Translations under genes and position numbers: made by a program
In this document: positions 23,274 to 34,395 of the stretch, in pieces
Layout: each line of letters begins with the position of its first letter
How positions within the stretch are numbered: the first letter of the stretch is position 1
Notes under the pieces: model-generated
Database searches by the model: none
The model's input: the letters and a program-made list of their open reading frames with translations, nothing else
What the model was told of the DNA's origin: nothing
Assembly: GCA_029582265.1 (NCBI GenBank)
Contig: CM055822.1
Coordinates: 45,560,559-45,624,558, forward strand
Direction of reading: 5' to 3'
DNA length: 64,000 nt
Origin: Zoroaster sp. YZ-2022
Taxonomy: Eukaryota; Echinodermata; Asteroidea; Forcipulatida; Zoroasteridae

Positions 23274-23479
23274 AGGGACAATATTCGTCACGATCAACAG
23301 GGCATGGAGTCAGGTGTGCTAGTTTTAGATTAGCTATTAACCCACAAGGTCACATTACCGTTGCTGCTGCATAAATGAGCCAGTCATTTTCAGTCACTGC
23401 GTTCATCTTAAAGCTCGGACACCGATATTCCCATGCCCTGTTTGACAGTCTGCTTCTGATCGTGACGATATTGTCCCCA
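23274..23479. mobile_element. TTAA-target MITE (GGGACAATATCGTC family), clean copy
   Basis: Perfect TTAA sites at 23270-23273 and 23480-23483 flank inverted ends AGGGACAATATTCGTCACG and CGTGACGATATTGTCCC. The element is largely palindromic. It is the best reference copy for those at 12486, 12898, 28369 and 31642. TTAA duplication fits Kolobok or piggyBac; the AGGG start favours Kolobok-type. Confidence 0.85.
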
Positions 23480-23624
23480 TTAATTGCCACAAAAAAAAAC
23501 CCAAAAACCAACCCAAATCTGTACCTGGGCCATGTGTAGTAATGCTCATCATGTGTCAGCCTATCTTCCCCCTGCTGTTACCCAGTTGCCTGTGATGCAC
23601 ATTTCTACATATCCTCCTTGTTTG

Positions 23625-23960
23625 AAGTGTCTTGCTCAAGGACACAAGTACCACAGCAGTGGCAAGGATTTGAACAGCAGCGTAGCCACGGGGGGGCCTG
23701 GGGAACACGTGCCCCCCACAAATTACCAGTGCCCCCCCAGGTGCCCCCCCACGAAAAATCCTCATAGTGCCCCAAAAACAGAAAAGAAAAAGAAAAGGGA
23801 AAAACCCATACCCCCTGGGGCCCCCCCACTGAAATGCAATGCCCCCTGTGCCCCCCCCCCCACCCCCCACCCCCCACACCCCCCACTGAAAAATTCCTGG
23901 CTACGCTGCTGGATTTGAACCCAGATTCTGATGACTCGGGCATCAGAACACATGGCACCC
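23625..23960 (-). mobile_element. tRNA-derived SINE (family 1) fragment, split
   Basis: Minus-strand words CCTTGAGCAAGACAC and a B-box-like GGTTCAAATCC remain. The B box is interrupted by the hAT-like MITE 23675-23911. Confidence 0.7.
23675..23911. mobile_element. hAT-like MITE (CAGCAGCGTAGCCA ends) inside a SINE
   Basis: Inverted ends CAGCAGCGTAGCCA and TGGCTACGCTGCTG are flanked by an exact 8-bp duplication, GATTTGAA (23667-23674 and 23912-23919). The interior is extremely C/G-rich (long CCCCCC and CCCCAC runs). The end sequence and 8-bp duplication are those of hAT elements. Confidence 0.9.
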
Positions 23961-23999
23961 CATTTCTTATAGTGAACTGTATATAATATACCGTCATAA

Positions 24000-25028
24000 A
24001 GCCAAGGCCAATCTTAGTGATAGAGGACAATTGGCAAAATAACCTAATTACAAAGCGGTATCCTTCGTATATGTTTGTCGTCACTCAGATCACTTTATGG
24101 TAGTTATAGCAACAGGCAGTATAAATCATATCTGCAAAGAGGTAGAAATGATATGGATAATGGCCTACATGAGAATTGTTGTAATCAGTTGGAGAGGGAT
24201 GCAAATGGTGCACTGAAAAATGTTGAATTCAAATGTAATGATGTGGGGGGCGGGGCAGTGCGATAGCCAAAGGGAGTTGTGGGGGGGGGGGGTGGGGGAG
24301 CAGTGACGCAGTTTCAGTCAATTAATTTTTTGGGGGTTAATTTGTAATGTCTACCCCTCCCCCATTTCAGGGATTTTTGTTTAAAATTGTTTTTCGGGAG
24401 GTGGGTAGAATTGTTCACACCTACCCACCCCCATTTCTCTAAAACAATGTTCGATTTTTTTGTTTAGATGTATTCATGCCATCTTGATTAATCAAATACT
24501 TAAAAAAAAAAATAAACATTACGATTATGATTAGCAATTTACTATTTGTAAATAATCGAATAATCAAACTGTTCACCCAGTCCTAATGCCTATCCCCACC
24601 TCAACAAATTTTACTCTCGCCTCCCCCCTTAAATTATTAAAGACTACCCCCTCCCCCAAGTCCAGCGATTTTGAAGTCAGAACACAAATTGGTTCCAACC
24701 CCTCCCCCCCCCCCCACACAAAAAAATTATGCCTTTGCGACAGCCATGTGTGCAGGATTCATAAGTAAAATCGAGTTGTTTTTAGCATTCCTTTTAACAA
24801 TTATTAAAGAGGAATATTTAAACGGTGTTTCGCTATTTCAAATGGCATAAATCCGTGTCGAAAAGTGGGAGGGGGAGGGGATGATATTGAAATGTACAAC
24901 AAAGTACTGCAGCGCATAACTAATCAGAATCTCACGGCTATAATAAAGATGACACCCAAATGGACAAAGAAACAAATGAACAATATTTAAACAAACCAAA
25001 TTTCTCCCCTTTTTTCTTGTATTTTACG
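24000..25028. other. unassigned stretch with G/C homopolymer runs
   Basis: Runs of G at 24280 and C at 24704-24716, plus an imperfect inverted pair around 24340-24450 (CTACCCCTCCCCCATTTC and the opposing GGGAGGTGGGTAG). No gene was recognised. Confidence 0.4.
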
Positions 25029-25034
25029 AATTAT

Positions 25035-25458
25035 CAGGCCTGCCAGCGAAATCTATAAAAACCTATATTTCAAAATTGGAACCTTTATTCCCCTAAAAAA
25101 CCTATATTAACCTATAAAAACCTATATTTTTAATCTCCTGCAACACATTTTCAACTTCCTCATAAAATCCTCATGGCTTTGAAGAAAAATTACTTCCTGA
25201 GTATAAAGAGATGAAGCCAAAACAGTAGCCAAACTGTAACATGTGTACCGCTCTTAGATTTTCTGCCGGACAGGGGTAATGTACTTTGTAATGTACTTTG
25301 CAATTTACCAAAAACTTGTTACTTAACACTGCATCACGGGAAATAACCTATAAAAGCCTATATTTTGGCATTTGGTAAACCTATAATAACCTGTATTTTG
25401 CTTTAAAAAACCTATTTAAAAAAACCTATATTTGGTAGATTAGGCACAGGGAGGCCTG
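25035..25458. mobile_element. hAT-like MITE (CAGGCCT ends)
   Basis: The ends CAGGCCTGCC and GGGAGGCCTG are flanked by AATTAT (25029-25034 and 25459-25464). The interior repeats AACCTATA and CCTATATT many times near both ends, giving subterminal repeats. No coding capacity. Confidence 0.7.
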
Positions 25459-25464
25459 AATTAT

Positions 25465-26490
25465 TTGCTTGTTATTATTATTTCTTAACCGCATCACAAA
25501 TTCTATTTCACAGGCGGTTTTGTTTTAAATAAGAACATTAATATTTTTCCTGTAATATTTCACATAATAATTGACTGGAGGTGCTAGTATTTGACCAAGA
25601 AGAAAATTTATCACACTTGCTTCGTCATAAATCTATTTATCCACCTAATTACTATGTTTCCATGCCAGGTTAATTATTGTTGGGACAATTACTTATTTCT
25701 ACTACATTGCTGGGATGGTTCGTTCGTTCGTTCGAATTGCGGATATTTTTTACATCAAAATAGTATTTTTTAAAAATAGACCATAAATTTATAATATAAA
25801 AATTAAACAGTAATTTAGGTTAACTGGGTTAATCAAGAGTGAAAGTTTCACCCAGCACTATTCTACAATGAAAAGAGCCTTGCACAGATTTCAACCAAAA
25901 CACCAGGACATTATTGATTCACTCGGAACATTCATCTTGAAGGCTTTTCTCCTTGTGTGAGTGACTTTTAGAAGAATCACATCAGATGGAATAGAAATGA
26001 ATAACTCAGCAGTGAGACAGGTGTCACACGTGTGCGCCTCCATTTGTAATTAAGACCGCTATGATGTCTGTTTTGATTTCATCTTAGATAAAAAATGGGA
26101 GCCCTTTTGTGAAGTTGTAGATCTTATAATTCACATGACGACATCAGCGCCTTTGTGGATAACCCTGTTCCTTTTGTGATGTGGCTGTTCGTGTGTGTGT
26201 ATGCATTTCAATATTTGGAGACATATGGCTTGCTGTATATTTGCCCCAGTTTAGTTGCGCATTTGCTTTCACATGTGTGATTTTTGCTAATTGAGGCTCT
26301 CTGGATCCATATGTTGATTATGTCAATTCCCTGCATGTTAAAATCAATCACGTCAACATTAAAAATGGATTAAATTCTGTGTGTTTTTGCTTCAATTCAC
26401 GGGCAATTTTGATTTTAATCAGAACATTTTGATTTTCATTGTAAAAGGGAAAGAAGTTACATTTTAATGAGATGTTCTACAAAATTATTG
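25465..26490. other. unassigned stretch
   Basis: About 1 kb of AT-rich sequence with no recognised gene or repeat. Confidence 0.45.
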
Positions 26491-26508
26491 TCATAGAATA
26501 AGTTAAGG

Positions 26509-27043
26509 AATTAATTCCTTTCTGGCTAAAATTAAGATCAAGAATAGTGATTTGTGTACCTTTTGCCAAGTCGAAAGTGAGACCCTAGTTCATCTGTTCT
26601 GTACATGTAAGATTACCCGTTCCTTTTGGGATCGAGTTAATATATGGGTGACAGAGACAGTGAACATTAATGTCAATTTCGACAATATGTGTATTCTCTT
26701 TGGGGTGCTGAATAGAAATTGGAGTGCCCTTAATTTGATTCTTCTTATGTGTCGTTTTCATATCTATAAAATGAAGATGAATGAAAGTAAACCATCCTTT
26801 GAGATAAAGAAGGATATTAAACGATATGTATTGGAGAAATTCATTTTCATGACAAATGGTAATAGTGTTAAATTTTATCAAAAATGGGACACATTTTCAA
26901 GGCTTTGTGAAGAGTAGCTCTTTATTTTTTTGGATATGTATTATTTATATTTCTGTACTGAACGATTGTGAAATTGAGATGAGAAAATAAATATTTTTTC
27001 CTCCGGAAAAAAATAAATAAATAAAAAAAATAAAAATAAAAAA
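26509..27043 (+). mobile_element. L1/Tx1-type LINE, 3' fragment with full target duplication
   Basis: The frame ending in the stop at 26915-26917 reads CTFCQVESETLVHLFCTC followed by FWDRV, the zinc-binding motif near the C-terminus of L1/Tx1-group reverse transcriptases. A short 3' UTR with AATAAA at about 26987 leads to an A-rich tail (27008-27043). A 12-bp duplication, AATAAGTTAAGG, flanks it at 26497-26508 and 27044-27055, so both ends of this 5'-truncated insertion are known. Confidence 0.9.
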
Positions 27044-27289
27044 AATAAGTTAAGGGTACAGATGGTGTCAAATATTTGTCTTGGAGCCATGGGCGTAAAT
27101 CCCTGGGGGATGGGGTGATATATATTTGCCATTTTTGGGCCTTTTCATGCGGTAAAAAATAATAAAATGCGAATAAAATCGTGCAACACACAAACTTTAG
27201 TTTGTTTAATATCATTCCCCCCACACTATTTGACACGGAATTACGAAAAGAACACCCTTTTTGAAATTCAAACTGAAAATTATTGAAGA

Positions 27290-27790
27290 GGGGCTCTAAG
27301 GTCAAATTCAGTTTTGTGATGCACTCATTTTCCAATAGATAGAGTCCTCATGAAAGTGGACAAATCACAAAGTCTCTAATCTCACGTTAAAATGGTGTAA
27401 AATGCCATTTTATTAGATACTTTTTTCAGTGCAAAACATGACGTCATTGGATGTCAACAATAAATGGGTCTGTACATTCCATACAGGATTTCTTTCGTTC
27501 GTCAAAAAGTCAAATACAACGCCGTTTTGATTGAATATCATGGAGATTCAAGAATGAACTAATAATTCCCTGTACAAAAATGTACAGACCCATATATTTG
27601 AAATGTGACGTCATTGGATGTTTTGGATGTTAAACAAATTTCGTTCTGGAAGGGTATCAAATACAATGGCATTTTACACCGTTTTAATGTGAGATAAGCG
27701 ACGTGTGGTATTTTTTCCACTTTCATAAGGACTCTATCTATTGGAAAATGACTGCATCACAAAACTGAATTTGACCTTAGAGCCCCCCCC
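27290..27790. mobile_element. MITE with long terminal inverted repeats
   Basis: The left GGGGCTCTAAGGTCAAATTC is matched in inverse at 27765-27785, and the inverted match extends through CCAATAGATAGAGTCCT to about 80 bp. A second inner inverted pair lies around ACGTCATTGGATGT. Noncoding. Confidence 0.85.
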
Positions 27791-27961
27791 CCCTGACTTT
27801 GAAGATTTTCTTAAAATTACAGCACCTTAAACACAAATAATTCTAGTGAAGATTAAAACCATCCATCAGCTTTACACCAAGTAAGTTTGACATTGTTACT
27901 TCGAATAATTTGTAATTTGTTTTTGGTTTACCAATCCTGTATCTTCAACATACATGCTTAA

Positions 27962-28361
27962 AGATACATCACCCATGTTTGGGGCGATTTGACGGTAGAA
28001 AATAGACTCAAATGTTGAATTGCTATTTTTTCTGGGGTTAAGGAAGTTATAAGCTTTCATTTGAGACATTGAACGAAAAAAATTCCGTCGAGGATTAGTA
28101 GCAGTAAAATAGAAACTGAAATTAATAAAATACCTGGTCACCGTTTTAATCCTTAGCTTGCACAAGGGCGTGGGCGGTCTTCTGATTGGCCAGTGCGGCT
28201 GTCAATCAGAATCAAGTGCGTTTTAAATATCGCTTTTATATAGTTTCCGACATCTGAATTTCAAAATTTGTTTTTGCTCGTTTAATAATATCTTTCCAAA
28301 TTTGTTTGCTTTTTAAATTCTATTTTTGGGGTCTCTGGAGCCAAACACAGGTGATATATCT
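27962..28361. mobile_element. MITE with AGATACATCACC ends
   Basis: The left end AGATACATCACCCATGTTTGG faces CCAAACACAGGTGATATATCT on the right. TTAA is present on the left (27958-27961); the right flank reads TTAC. Inferred TTAA-type MITE. Confidence 0.65.
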
Positions 28362-28368
28362 TACAATC

Positions 28369-28598
28369 TCAGGGACAATATCATCACGATCAACAGGACA
28401 CTGAATTGGAGTGCTAGTTTTAGATTAATTCAGTGACTTTTTACTGAAAATAATACCCGACATGATAAGGTCATATTACCGTTGCTGCTGCATAAACGAG
28501 GCAGTAATTTTCAGTCACTGTGTTCATCTTAAACTGGGACACCGATTCCATGCCCTTTCGAAAGTCTGCTCTGATCGTGACGATACTGTCTTTAAAGA
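28369..28598. mobile_element. TTAA-target MITE (GGGACAATATCGTC family)
   Basis: AGGGACAATATCATCACGAT at the left and GATCGTGACGATACTGTC at the right, with TTAA after the right end only. The core is typical of the family. Confidence 0.8.
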
Positions 28599-28599
28599 T

Positions 28600-28935
28600 T
28601 TATAACAATAATTCACCTTGCTGTTATAATCCCCCAAATTGTACTTGCTGCTGATTGGACAATACGATTTAATCTACGGAGTACATGTTCATGTGGATGA
28701 GCCATCACTGCATTATTACCCTTCCTCTTCATTGTGAATACCAGTTTTCCCGTAGCTGTTACTGTTACCGGGGGGTAAATGAAATTACCTGCCAAGTTGC
28801 AGTTGATAAAGTAAGCGCAACTGTGACAGTTACGACAATAACTCAATTACATCGTCCACGCTACTGTGTGTCGTTATGAAGCGATAATCCAGAGATCGTG
28901 AGCGGAGCATTTTTTTGATTAGTGAAAATATTATC
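28600..28935. other. unassigned stretch
   Basis: No gene or repeat shared with the rest of the window was recognised. Confidence 0.35.
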
Positions 28936-28938
28936 TCA

Positions 28939-29440
28939 GGGTATTGGAGAGGAATTTGACGGTCAATTCACCTGGCATGCATGGGAAAATGAGTCGGAAT
29001 AGGTTTTTATTCTCATTTTGAGGTACTATTGCAGAAATGACATTACTAGTTTTTGCCTTTGCCTTTAGATTTTGCGTATGTTCAGCTTGAAGATATATTT
29101 TTCTGGGTATTGGAGAGGAATTTGATGGTCAATTCACCTGGCATGCATGGGAAAATGAGTCGGAATAGGTTTTTATTCTCATTTTGAGGTACTATTGCAG
29201 AAATGACATTACTAGTTTTTGCCTTTGCCTTTAGATTTTGCGTATGTTCAGCTTGAAGATATATTTTTCTGGGTATTGGAGAGGAATTTGATGGTCAATT
29301 CACCTGGCATGCATGGGAAAATGAGTCGGAATAGGTTTTTATTCTCATTTTGAGGTACTATTGCAGAAATGACATTACTAGTTTTTGCCTTTGCCTTCAG
29401 ATTATGTGTATGTTCAGCTTGAAGATATATTTGTCTGGCA
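28939..29440 (+). repeat. 166-bp tandem repeat, three units
   Basis: Units start at 28939, 29105 and 29271 with GGGTATTGGAGAGGAATTTG and are almost identical (about one to four differences per unit by eye), so the triplication is recent. No open frame is conserved. Confidence 0.95.
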
Positions 29441-29524
29441 AATGAAGGAACTTTTGAGTTTTAAGAGCATTCAGTTTGGAGAGAACGATGAAACAAAATT
29501 ATTGTTTGTTTCCAGATAATTTAT

Positions 29525-29875
29525 GGAGTGCTGTGGTCGAGCGGTTTCATGCATCGGATTTGTGTTCTGATGGCCGAGTCGTTGGAATGTGGGTTTCGAA
29601 TCCCGGCTGCGACCATGGTGCTTGTGTCCCCCAGCAAGACACTTTACCATAATTGCTTCTCTCCACGCAGGAGTAAATGGGTACCTGTGAGGGCAGAGTT
29701 GGTTATTGTGTTTGATTAGCCCTATATGCGCTGTAATGGCAGCAATTGAGCTGTATACTCCCCAGGGAGCTGAGATGGTTTCAGGAATGATTTATGCGCC
29801 TGATGAGCAGGGGTAATAATGTATAGCACTAGGATATGTGCATTTTTATAAGAATTGTGTATTTATTATTTATAA
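29525..29875 (+). mobile_element. tRNA-derived SINE (family 1)
   Basis: Head GAGTGCTGTGGTCGAGCGGT, B-box-like GGGTTTCGAATCCCGG, and the body through CTCCCCAGGGAGCTGAGATG. The 3' end, TTATAAGAATTGTGTATTTA, is a degraded version of the tail at 14290. Confidence 0.85.
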
Positions 29876-29879
29876 TTTG

Positions 29880-30625
29880 TTCCCCAAAGTATGGTGATAA
29901 TTTTTGCACGTTTGAGATGCATATTCCGAGTAAATCCTTGTTTCACCAGCATTCATTAACCTGGCAGTAAACAACTGAAACAAATTATGTTTTCTTTCCA
30001 CAAAATAATGGATAAAGAGTATTAATAGGTTTAACAATCAAAGACACTCAAAATTTGTATATCACTCCCAACCCATTGACTTTGTGCAGTGCACTCAAAT
30101 AAATGCAAGGACATGTGGCTCTGGTAGGAGGTCAAACCAAAACCACTCGACTGTAACTTATGCAGTACATACACAGCTCTGTGTGACTCTGCATATAACT
30201 TGTAAGACATACACAAGTGTGTTTGACTTTGCCACTATCTCCAGCACTCTTATACACATGTGTGAACAATTGGCAATGCAACCAAAAATACTCAAGTGAC
30301 TGTCTGTGGGTGCGGTGCTTACTGGGCCAAATTTCAGCCTGGGCATAGGAGGGTTAATGAATAAATAACGCAGCGTGAATAAATAACGCAGCGTGATAAA
30401 TTAGTTGCTGCTCAAATAATTTCACATACATGTAGGCCCTAAAGGACAGTTTAAAAATACTTTGTATAGCTTCCGTCTGTCACTCACGAATTATCACTTC
30501 AAATTGAACAACCATGTAATGAGAGTCAATAAATTAAAACAGTTATTTAATATTTGTAGCTTTGCATGGTGAAAAGGATAAGTAAAGACTGTTTGTTGTG
30601 TGAAAATTCTCATGTGAAACTTCTC
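29880..30625. other. unassigned stretch
   Basis: Only a short direct repeat (GAATAAATAACGCAGCGTG, two copies at 30359-30397) and a Penelope-tail fragment at 30555-30580 were seen. Confidence 0.4.
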
Positions 30626-30627
30626 AA

Positions 30628-30968
30628 TAATAATAATAATAATAATAATGTATTATATATAGTCTATTTATCGCACATATCCACCAAACTGGTGCTTAAG
30701 GCACATTACATTATTACCCCTGCTCATAAGGCTCATAAATCATTCCTGAAAACCATCTCAGCTCCCTGGGGAGTATACAGCTCAATTGCTGCCATTACAG
30801 CGCATATAGGGCTAATCAAACACAACAACCAACTCTGCCCTCACAGGTACCCATTTACCCCTGGGTGGAGAGAAGCAATTATGGTAAAGATTCGAACCCA
30901 CATTCTGACGACTCAGCCTTCAGAACACAAATCCGATGCACTAAACCGCTCGACCATGGCACTACATG
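30628..30968 (-). mobile_element. tRNA-derived SINE (family 1)
   Basis: Minus-strand head at 30960-30880 (TGGTCGAGCGGTTTAGTGC, then GGGTTCGAATC), body, and GTGCCTTAAGCACCAG, GGTGGATATGTGCG before the ATTATT tail at 30628-30650. A small deletion next to the B box removes the CTTGAGCAAG segment. Confidence 0.85.
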
Positions 30969-31115
30969 TGAGTAGTAATTACATCAGTATGCTCTGATCG
31001 TCTTTCATATCAGAGCGTACTGATCGAAACTTTGAGTTGTAACCACCAGTTCTTTTCAGAACTAATTACGTCTCAATTGAGAATCTTCTCTTGGTGTCAC
31101 CGCAAACAGTCTACT
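30969..31115. mobile_element. Penelope-derived terminal repeat
   Basis: Contains TCAGAGCGTACTGATCGAAA, CCAGTTCTTTTCAGAACTAA and GGTGTCACCGC, plus a short inverted copy at its left side. Confidence 0.7.
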
Positions 31116-31641
31116 GAAAACAGTTATTGTTCTAATTTTATGTGTATTTTACTGACTCAAAACAGAGCTTAGTTCCACAATTTACAAACTCATTCTATCG
31201 AGTTTGTACCATGAGATTTTCTTAACTATGCCGAAAAATTGCCTCGCAATGTTAGCATTAATCATTGTTAACAGTCCTGTGATTTTTCAGGATTTTTCCT
31301 GATTTCAGGATATTTTTTTTTACAAATCTCCCTTTGCCTAAAAAATGTTTTTGAAAGAAGAGAAGTAAAGAAAAAAGTAGCCTGTATTGTGTCCAAACCT
31401 CTAGTTTCTTGTTTGTGGGGATGTAGAGAGTCTGTAAATCCTCCAAAATTAAACATCCAGGAGGTTCAGGGGGCTTTGTCCTCTAGACCTATAAGGGAGA
31501 CCCAGGCCCGCTACCCATTTTTTACTTTTGTCAAATCACACCACGGTTGTAAGTTTTTGTTTGAATTGTGGTGATGTGTCTTATTTTTGTTTACTTTTCC
31601 TTGGACTTGCAAACCTAGCCAAGATATAGTAGTCCTCCCGT

Positions 31642-31864
31642 TGGCAATATCGTCACGATCAACAGGGCATGGAATCGGAGTGCTAGTTTTAGATTAACTC
31701 AGTGACTGAAAATAATACCCCACATGATAAGGTCATATTGTCATTGCTGCTGCATAAACAGGTCACTAATTATTTTTCAGTCAATGTGTTCATCTTCAAC
31801 TAGGACACCGATTCCATGCCCTGTTGAAAGTCTACTCTGACCATGACGATATTGTTTCCTTTTA
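31642..31864. mobile_element. TTAA-target MITE (GGGACAATATCGTC family)
   Basis: Left GGCAATATCGTCACGATCAA and right CATGACGATATTGTTTCC, with the family core between them. Confidence 0.75.
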
Positions 31865-32092
31865 ATCCACAAGTCTCATACTAGCGGGCTAGTGGCAATT
31901 TCGAACCTTGATCTTTTGAATAGCAAAGCAATTATTATATCCAATTGTTTTCTGTGTTTACTACTGATGAGCATCCATTGAAAACTGTAGTGTTTCAATA
32001 TTTCAGTTGAATGTAAATATATAATTCCCTGTCCATTGAATCCATTTTGGAAGAGTGAAATGGGCAGGTGTCAACCATTAAAAAGACGGTCA

Positions 32093-32175
32093 GGCCCAGG
32101 CCCAGCCCCAGGCCCAGGCCCAGGCCCCAGGCGCAGGCCCAGCCCCAGGCCCAACCCCAGCCCCAGCCCCACAAC
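32093..32175. repeat. 6-bp GC-rich repeat (CCCAGG/CCCAGC)
   Basis: Irregular CAGGCCCAGGCCCAGCCCC-type units, all frames open. Confidence 0.9.
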
Positions 32176-32379
32176 ATTTTGAGGGTGGGGGATGTGCAAC
32201 GCCCTCCTGAGTCCTGTCACCCCGGGTGCCCCCTACCTAGAGTTCGGATCCCCAAGGAAAAAATAAGGGCCTGTTAAAAAGTGAGTGCGCCTCAAGTGCA
32301 CCCCAAAAATCCTGGTGTCTCCCCCCCCAAGGTCCCCTCCGCTGAACTAACCCCAAGTATGTCGCTGCTAGGGTAGGGT

Positions 32380-32525
32380 TCTTGGGAGGGTGCTGGAGTA
32401 GGGTTCTGGGGTAGGGTGCTGGGGTAGGGTGCTGGGGTAGGGTGAGAGGGAAGGCGCGAGAGGGAAGGTGCGAGAGGGAAGGTGCGAGAGGGAAGATGCG
32501 AGAGGGAAGGCGCGAGAGGGAGTTG
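32380..32525. repeat. two short minisatellites (GGGTAGGGTGCTG; GAGAGGGAAGGTGC)
   Basis: About four units of a 13-14-bp repeat, followed by about six units of a 14-15-bp repeat. Confidence 0.85.
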
Positions 32526-32549
32526 ATGATGTGATTGCTACCACCCACT

Positions 32550-33250
32550 TTATAATTATAATAATAATAATAATATTGAATTTGTATAGGGCCTTAGGCC
32601 AAAGAAAAGTCTACGGTTTCTGGTCATAGGTCGGCTTCAAAATCAGTGCTGTGACGCGCTTTTTTTGCCTACCAGTGAAATACATGAACGCGGTTAGTGG
32701 AACCAGACCAAACTTTCCATACACAAAGTATGGTGGCTAAGAGAGGCCTTATAAATCGGGCAAACGTTCATACCCCTATGTGAAAAATTTGTTTAAAATA
32801 TTTTGGCTGCAATTGGACATCATTTTATAGCCCCCCCCCCCCAAAAAAAAAAAAAAGAAAACTAAAAATGCCGACACGCAGGTCTGAGACGACGCACGCC
32901 GAGACCAGAAACTGGAGACATTTTTTGTTGTTCTTATGCAAGAGCCTCAAAGCACTTTACAATTAAAAACAATAAAAAAATGTTGAAATTGTACATAGAG
33001 TCCATAAGGAAATAAGAACAACAGAAGAAAAATAAGATGAGAGATGTTATTAACACATACATCCTCAGCCAAGATTCTCCACATCTGGCTATTACAGTAA
33101 AAAAGATAAAAATCAGTACAATGTACAAAGCATCCCAAAAATATAAATAAAAAGAGGCCTAGATAAGGCCAAAAAAGAGAAATAAAAGAGATGAGAGGTT
33201 ACCAGCATATAACACCCTCAGCTAAGATTCTCAACTTCTGGCTATTACAG
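32550..33250 (-). mobile_element. LINE-type 3' region, interrupted
   Basis: On the minus strand, CAAAGTGC-type sequence (AATTGTAAAGTGCTTTGAGG CTCTTGCATAA, split) continues, after removal of the MITE 32597-32933, into GGCCCTATACAAATTCAATA and an ATTATT tail at 32555-32575. The upstream part includes two similar segments (33060-33150 and 33190-33290) that lead into the 33-bp array. No polymerase motifs are present. Confidence 0.6.
32597..32933. mobile_element. PIF/Harbinger-like MITE nested in a LINE tail
   Basis: TTA flanks at 32594-32596 and 32934-32936 bracket GGCCAAAGAAAAGTCTACGG at the left and CTGGAGACATTTTTTG at the right. Removing it and one TTA restores a continuous LINE tail, which is good evidence for the 3-bp target. 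Confidence 0.82.
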
Positions 33251-33289
33251 TAAAAAAGATAAAATCAGTATGTACAAAGCATCCAAAAA

Positions 33290-33745
33290 ATATAAATAAA
33301 AAAGGCCTAGATGAGACCAATAAAAGAGAAATAAAAGACCTAGATGAGACCAACAAAAGAGAAATAAAAGGCCTAGATGAGACCAACAAAAGAGAAATAA
33401 AAGGCCTAGATCAGACCAACAAAAGAGAAATAAAAGGCCTAGATGAGACCAACAAAAGAGAAATAAAAGACCTAGATCAGACCAACAAAAGAAAAATAAA
33501 AGGCCTAGATGAGACCAACAAAAGAGAAATAAAAGGCCTAGATGAGACCAACAAAAGAGAAATAAAAGACCTAGATCAGACCAAGAAAAGAGAAATAAAA
33601 GGCCTAGATCAGACCAACAAAAGAGAAATAAAAGGCCTAGATGAGACCAACAAAAGAGAAATAAAAGGCCTAGATCAGACCAACAAAAGAGAAATAAAAG
33701 GCATAGATGAGACCAACAAAAGAGAAATAAAAGAGATGAGAGGTT
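33290..33745 (-). repeat. 33-bp minisatellite, about 13 units
   Basis: Units AAAAGGCCTAGATGAGACCA followed by ACAAAAGAGAAAT, with alternating GATGAG and GATCAG variants. The 178-codon minus-strand frame is a repeat translation. Confidence 0.95.
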
Positions 33746-33789
33746 ACCAGCATATACACCGTCAGCCAAGAACCTCAGCATCTTGATAA

Positions 33790-34251
33790 TATATTATACA
33801 AGTGTGTTCTGGATGCCATTGTAAAATAAAATAAAAATAACAGCATTTTGCATGAAATGTTGTTTCTGCCGAGGACCCTTTTCTCCACACAAACAAAATG
33901 AGAAATAAAATGAAATATCTAATATGAGTTCCCCCTTTTCTACAAACGAGAGCTGTCCCATTTTCTAATTAGTCTCAGTCAAGCCTGGGCAGATCCCAGG
34001 CAGATCCCAGGCAGAGAGATCTCTTCGGGAGATGAACACCTTATAAAAACAAAATCTGAATGTAGAAATATCTGTATTGATTAAAATATTTCACATGGTA
34101 TGCACATCATCAAAATTTGACAGGCTTGTTTGTTTAGTTCCATTTGTGCGATCTCAGTGATTTTGATAGGCAGAATCCAGCGCTTGTGTTTCTTAAATGC
34201 GCACTAACGCCCGACTAATTACATCTCTTCGGTTTGACCCTTTCTCTGCAG
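33790..34251. other. unassigned intronic stretch ending in exon B acceptor
   Basis: AT-rich, with no repeat recognised. The last 20 bp form a pyrimidine-rich acceptor (GACCCTTTCTCTGCAG). Confidence 0.5.
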
Positions 34252-34395
34252 AAACCAATATACGCTCAAGCCAGCTGGATTCGATTTTGAACTGGCTGAG
34301 CAGTTTCCATAGCAACACCCACACGGAATGCTGCTCGGAGCTTGTGGCGTTCGACCTCCTGTGTGGCAACTTCAACTTTGACAACATGTCGCCAG
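34252..34395 (+). CDS. SMPD3: neutral sphingomyelinase (SMPD3-like), exon B with GNFN motif
   Basis: A 144-bp exon with acceptor TTTCTCTGCAG| and donor CCAG|GTAAGA. It completes a Glu codon from exon A and then reads TNIRSSQLDSILNWLSSF, SELVAFDLLCGNFNFDN and MSP, ending one base into a Gly codon. In vertebrate SMPD3 the matching motif is CGDFNFDN, whose Asp and first Asn belong to the DNase I-superfamily active site. Here the Asp codon is AAC (34368-34370), so the motif is GNFN. The frame is otherwise intact, so this looks like a functional exon with a changed catalytic residue, an allele, or a sequencing error. Confidence 0.93.

Noticed and set aside
33245..33781. 178-codon minus-strand hydrophobic repeat frame
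   Set aside because: Translation of the 33-bp minisatellite; the apparent membrane protein is an artefact.
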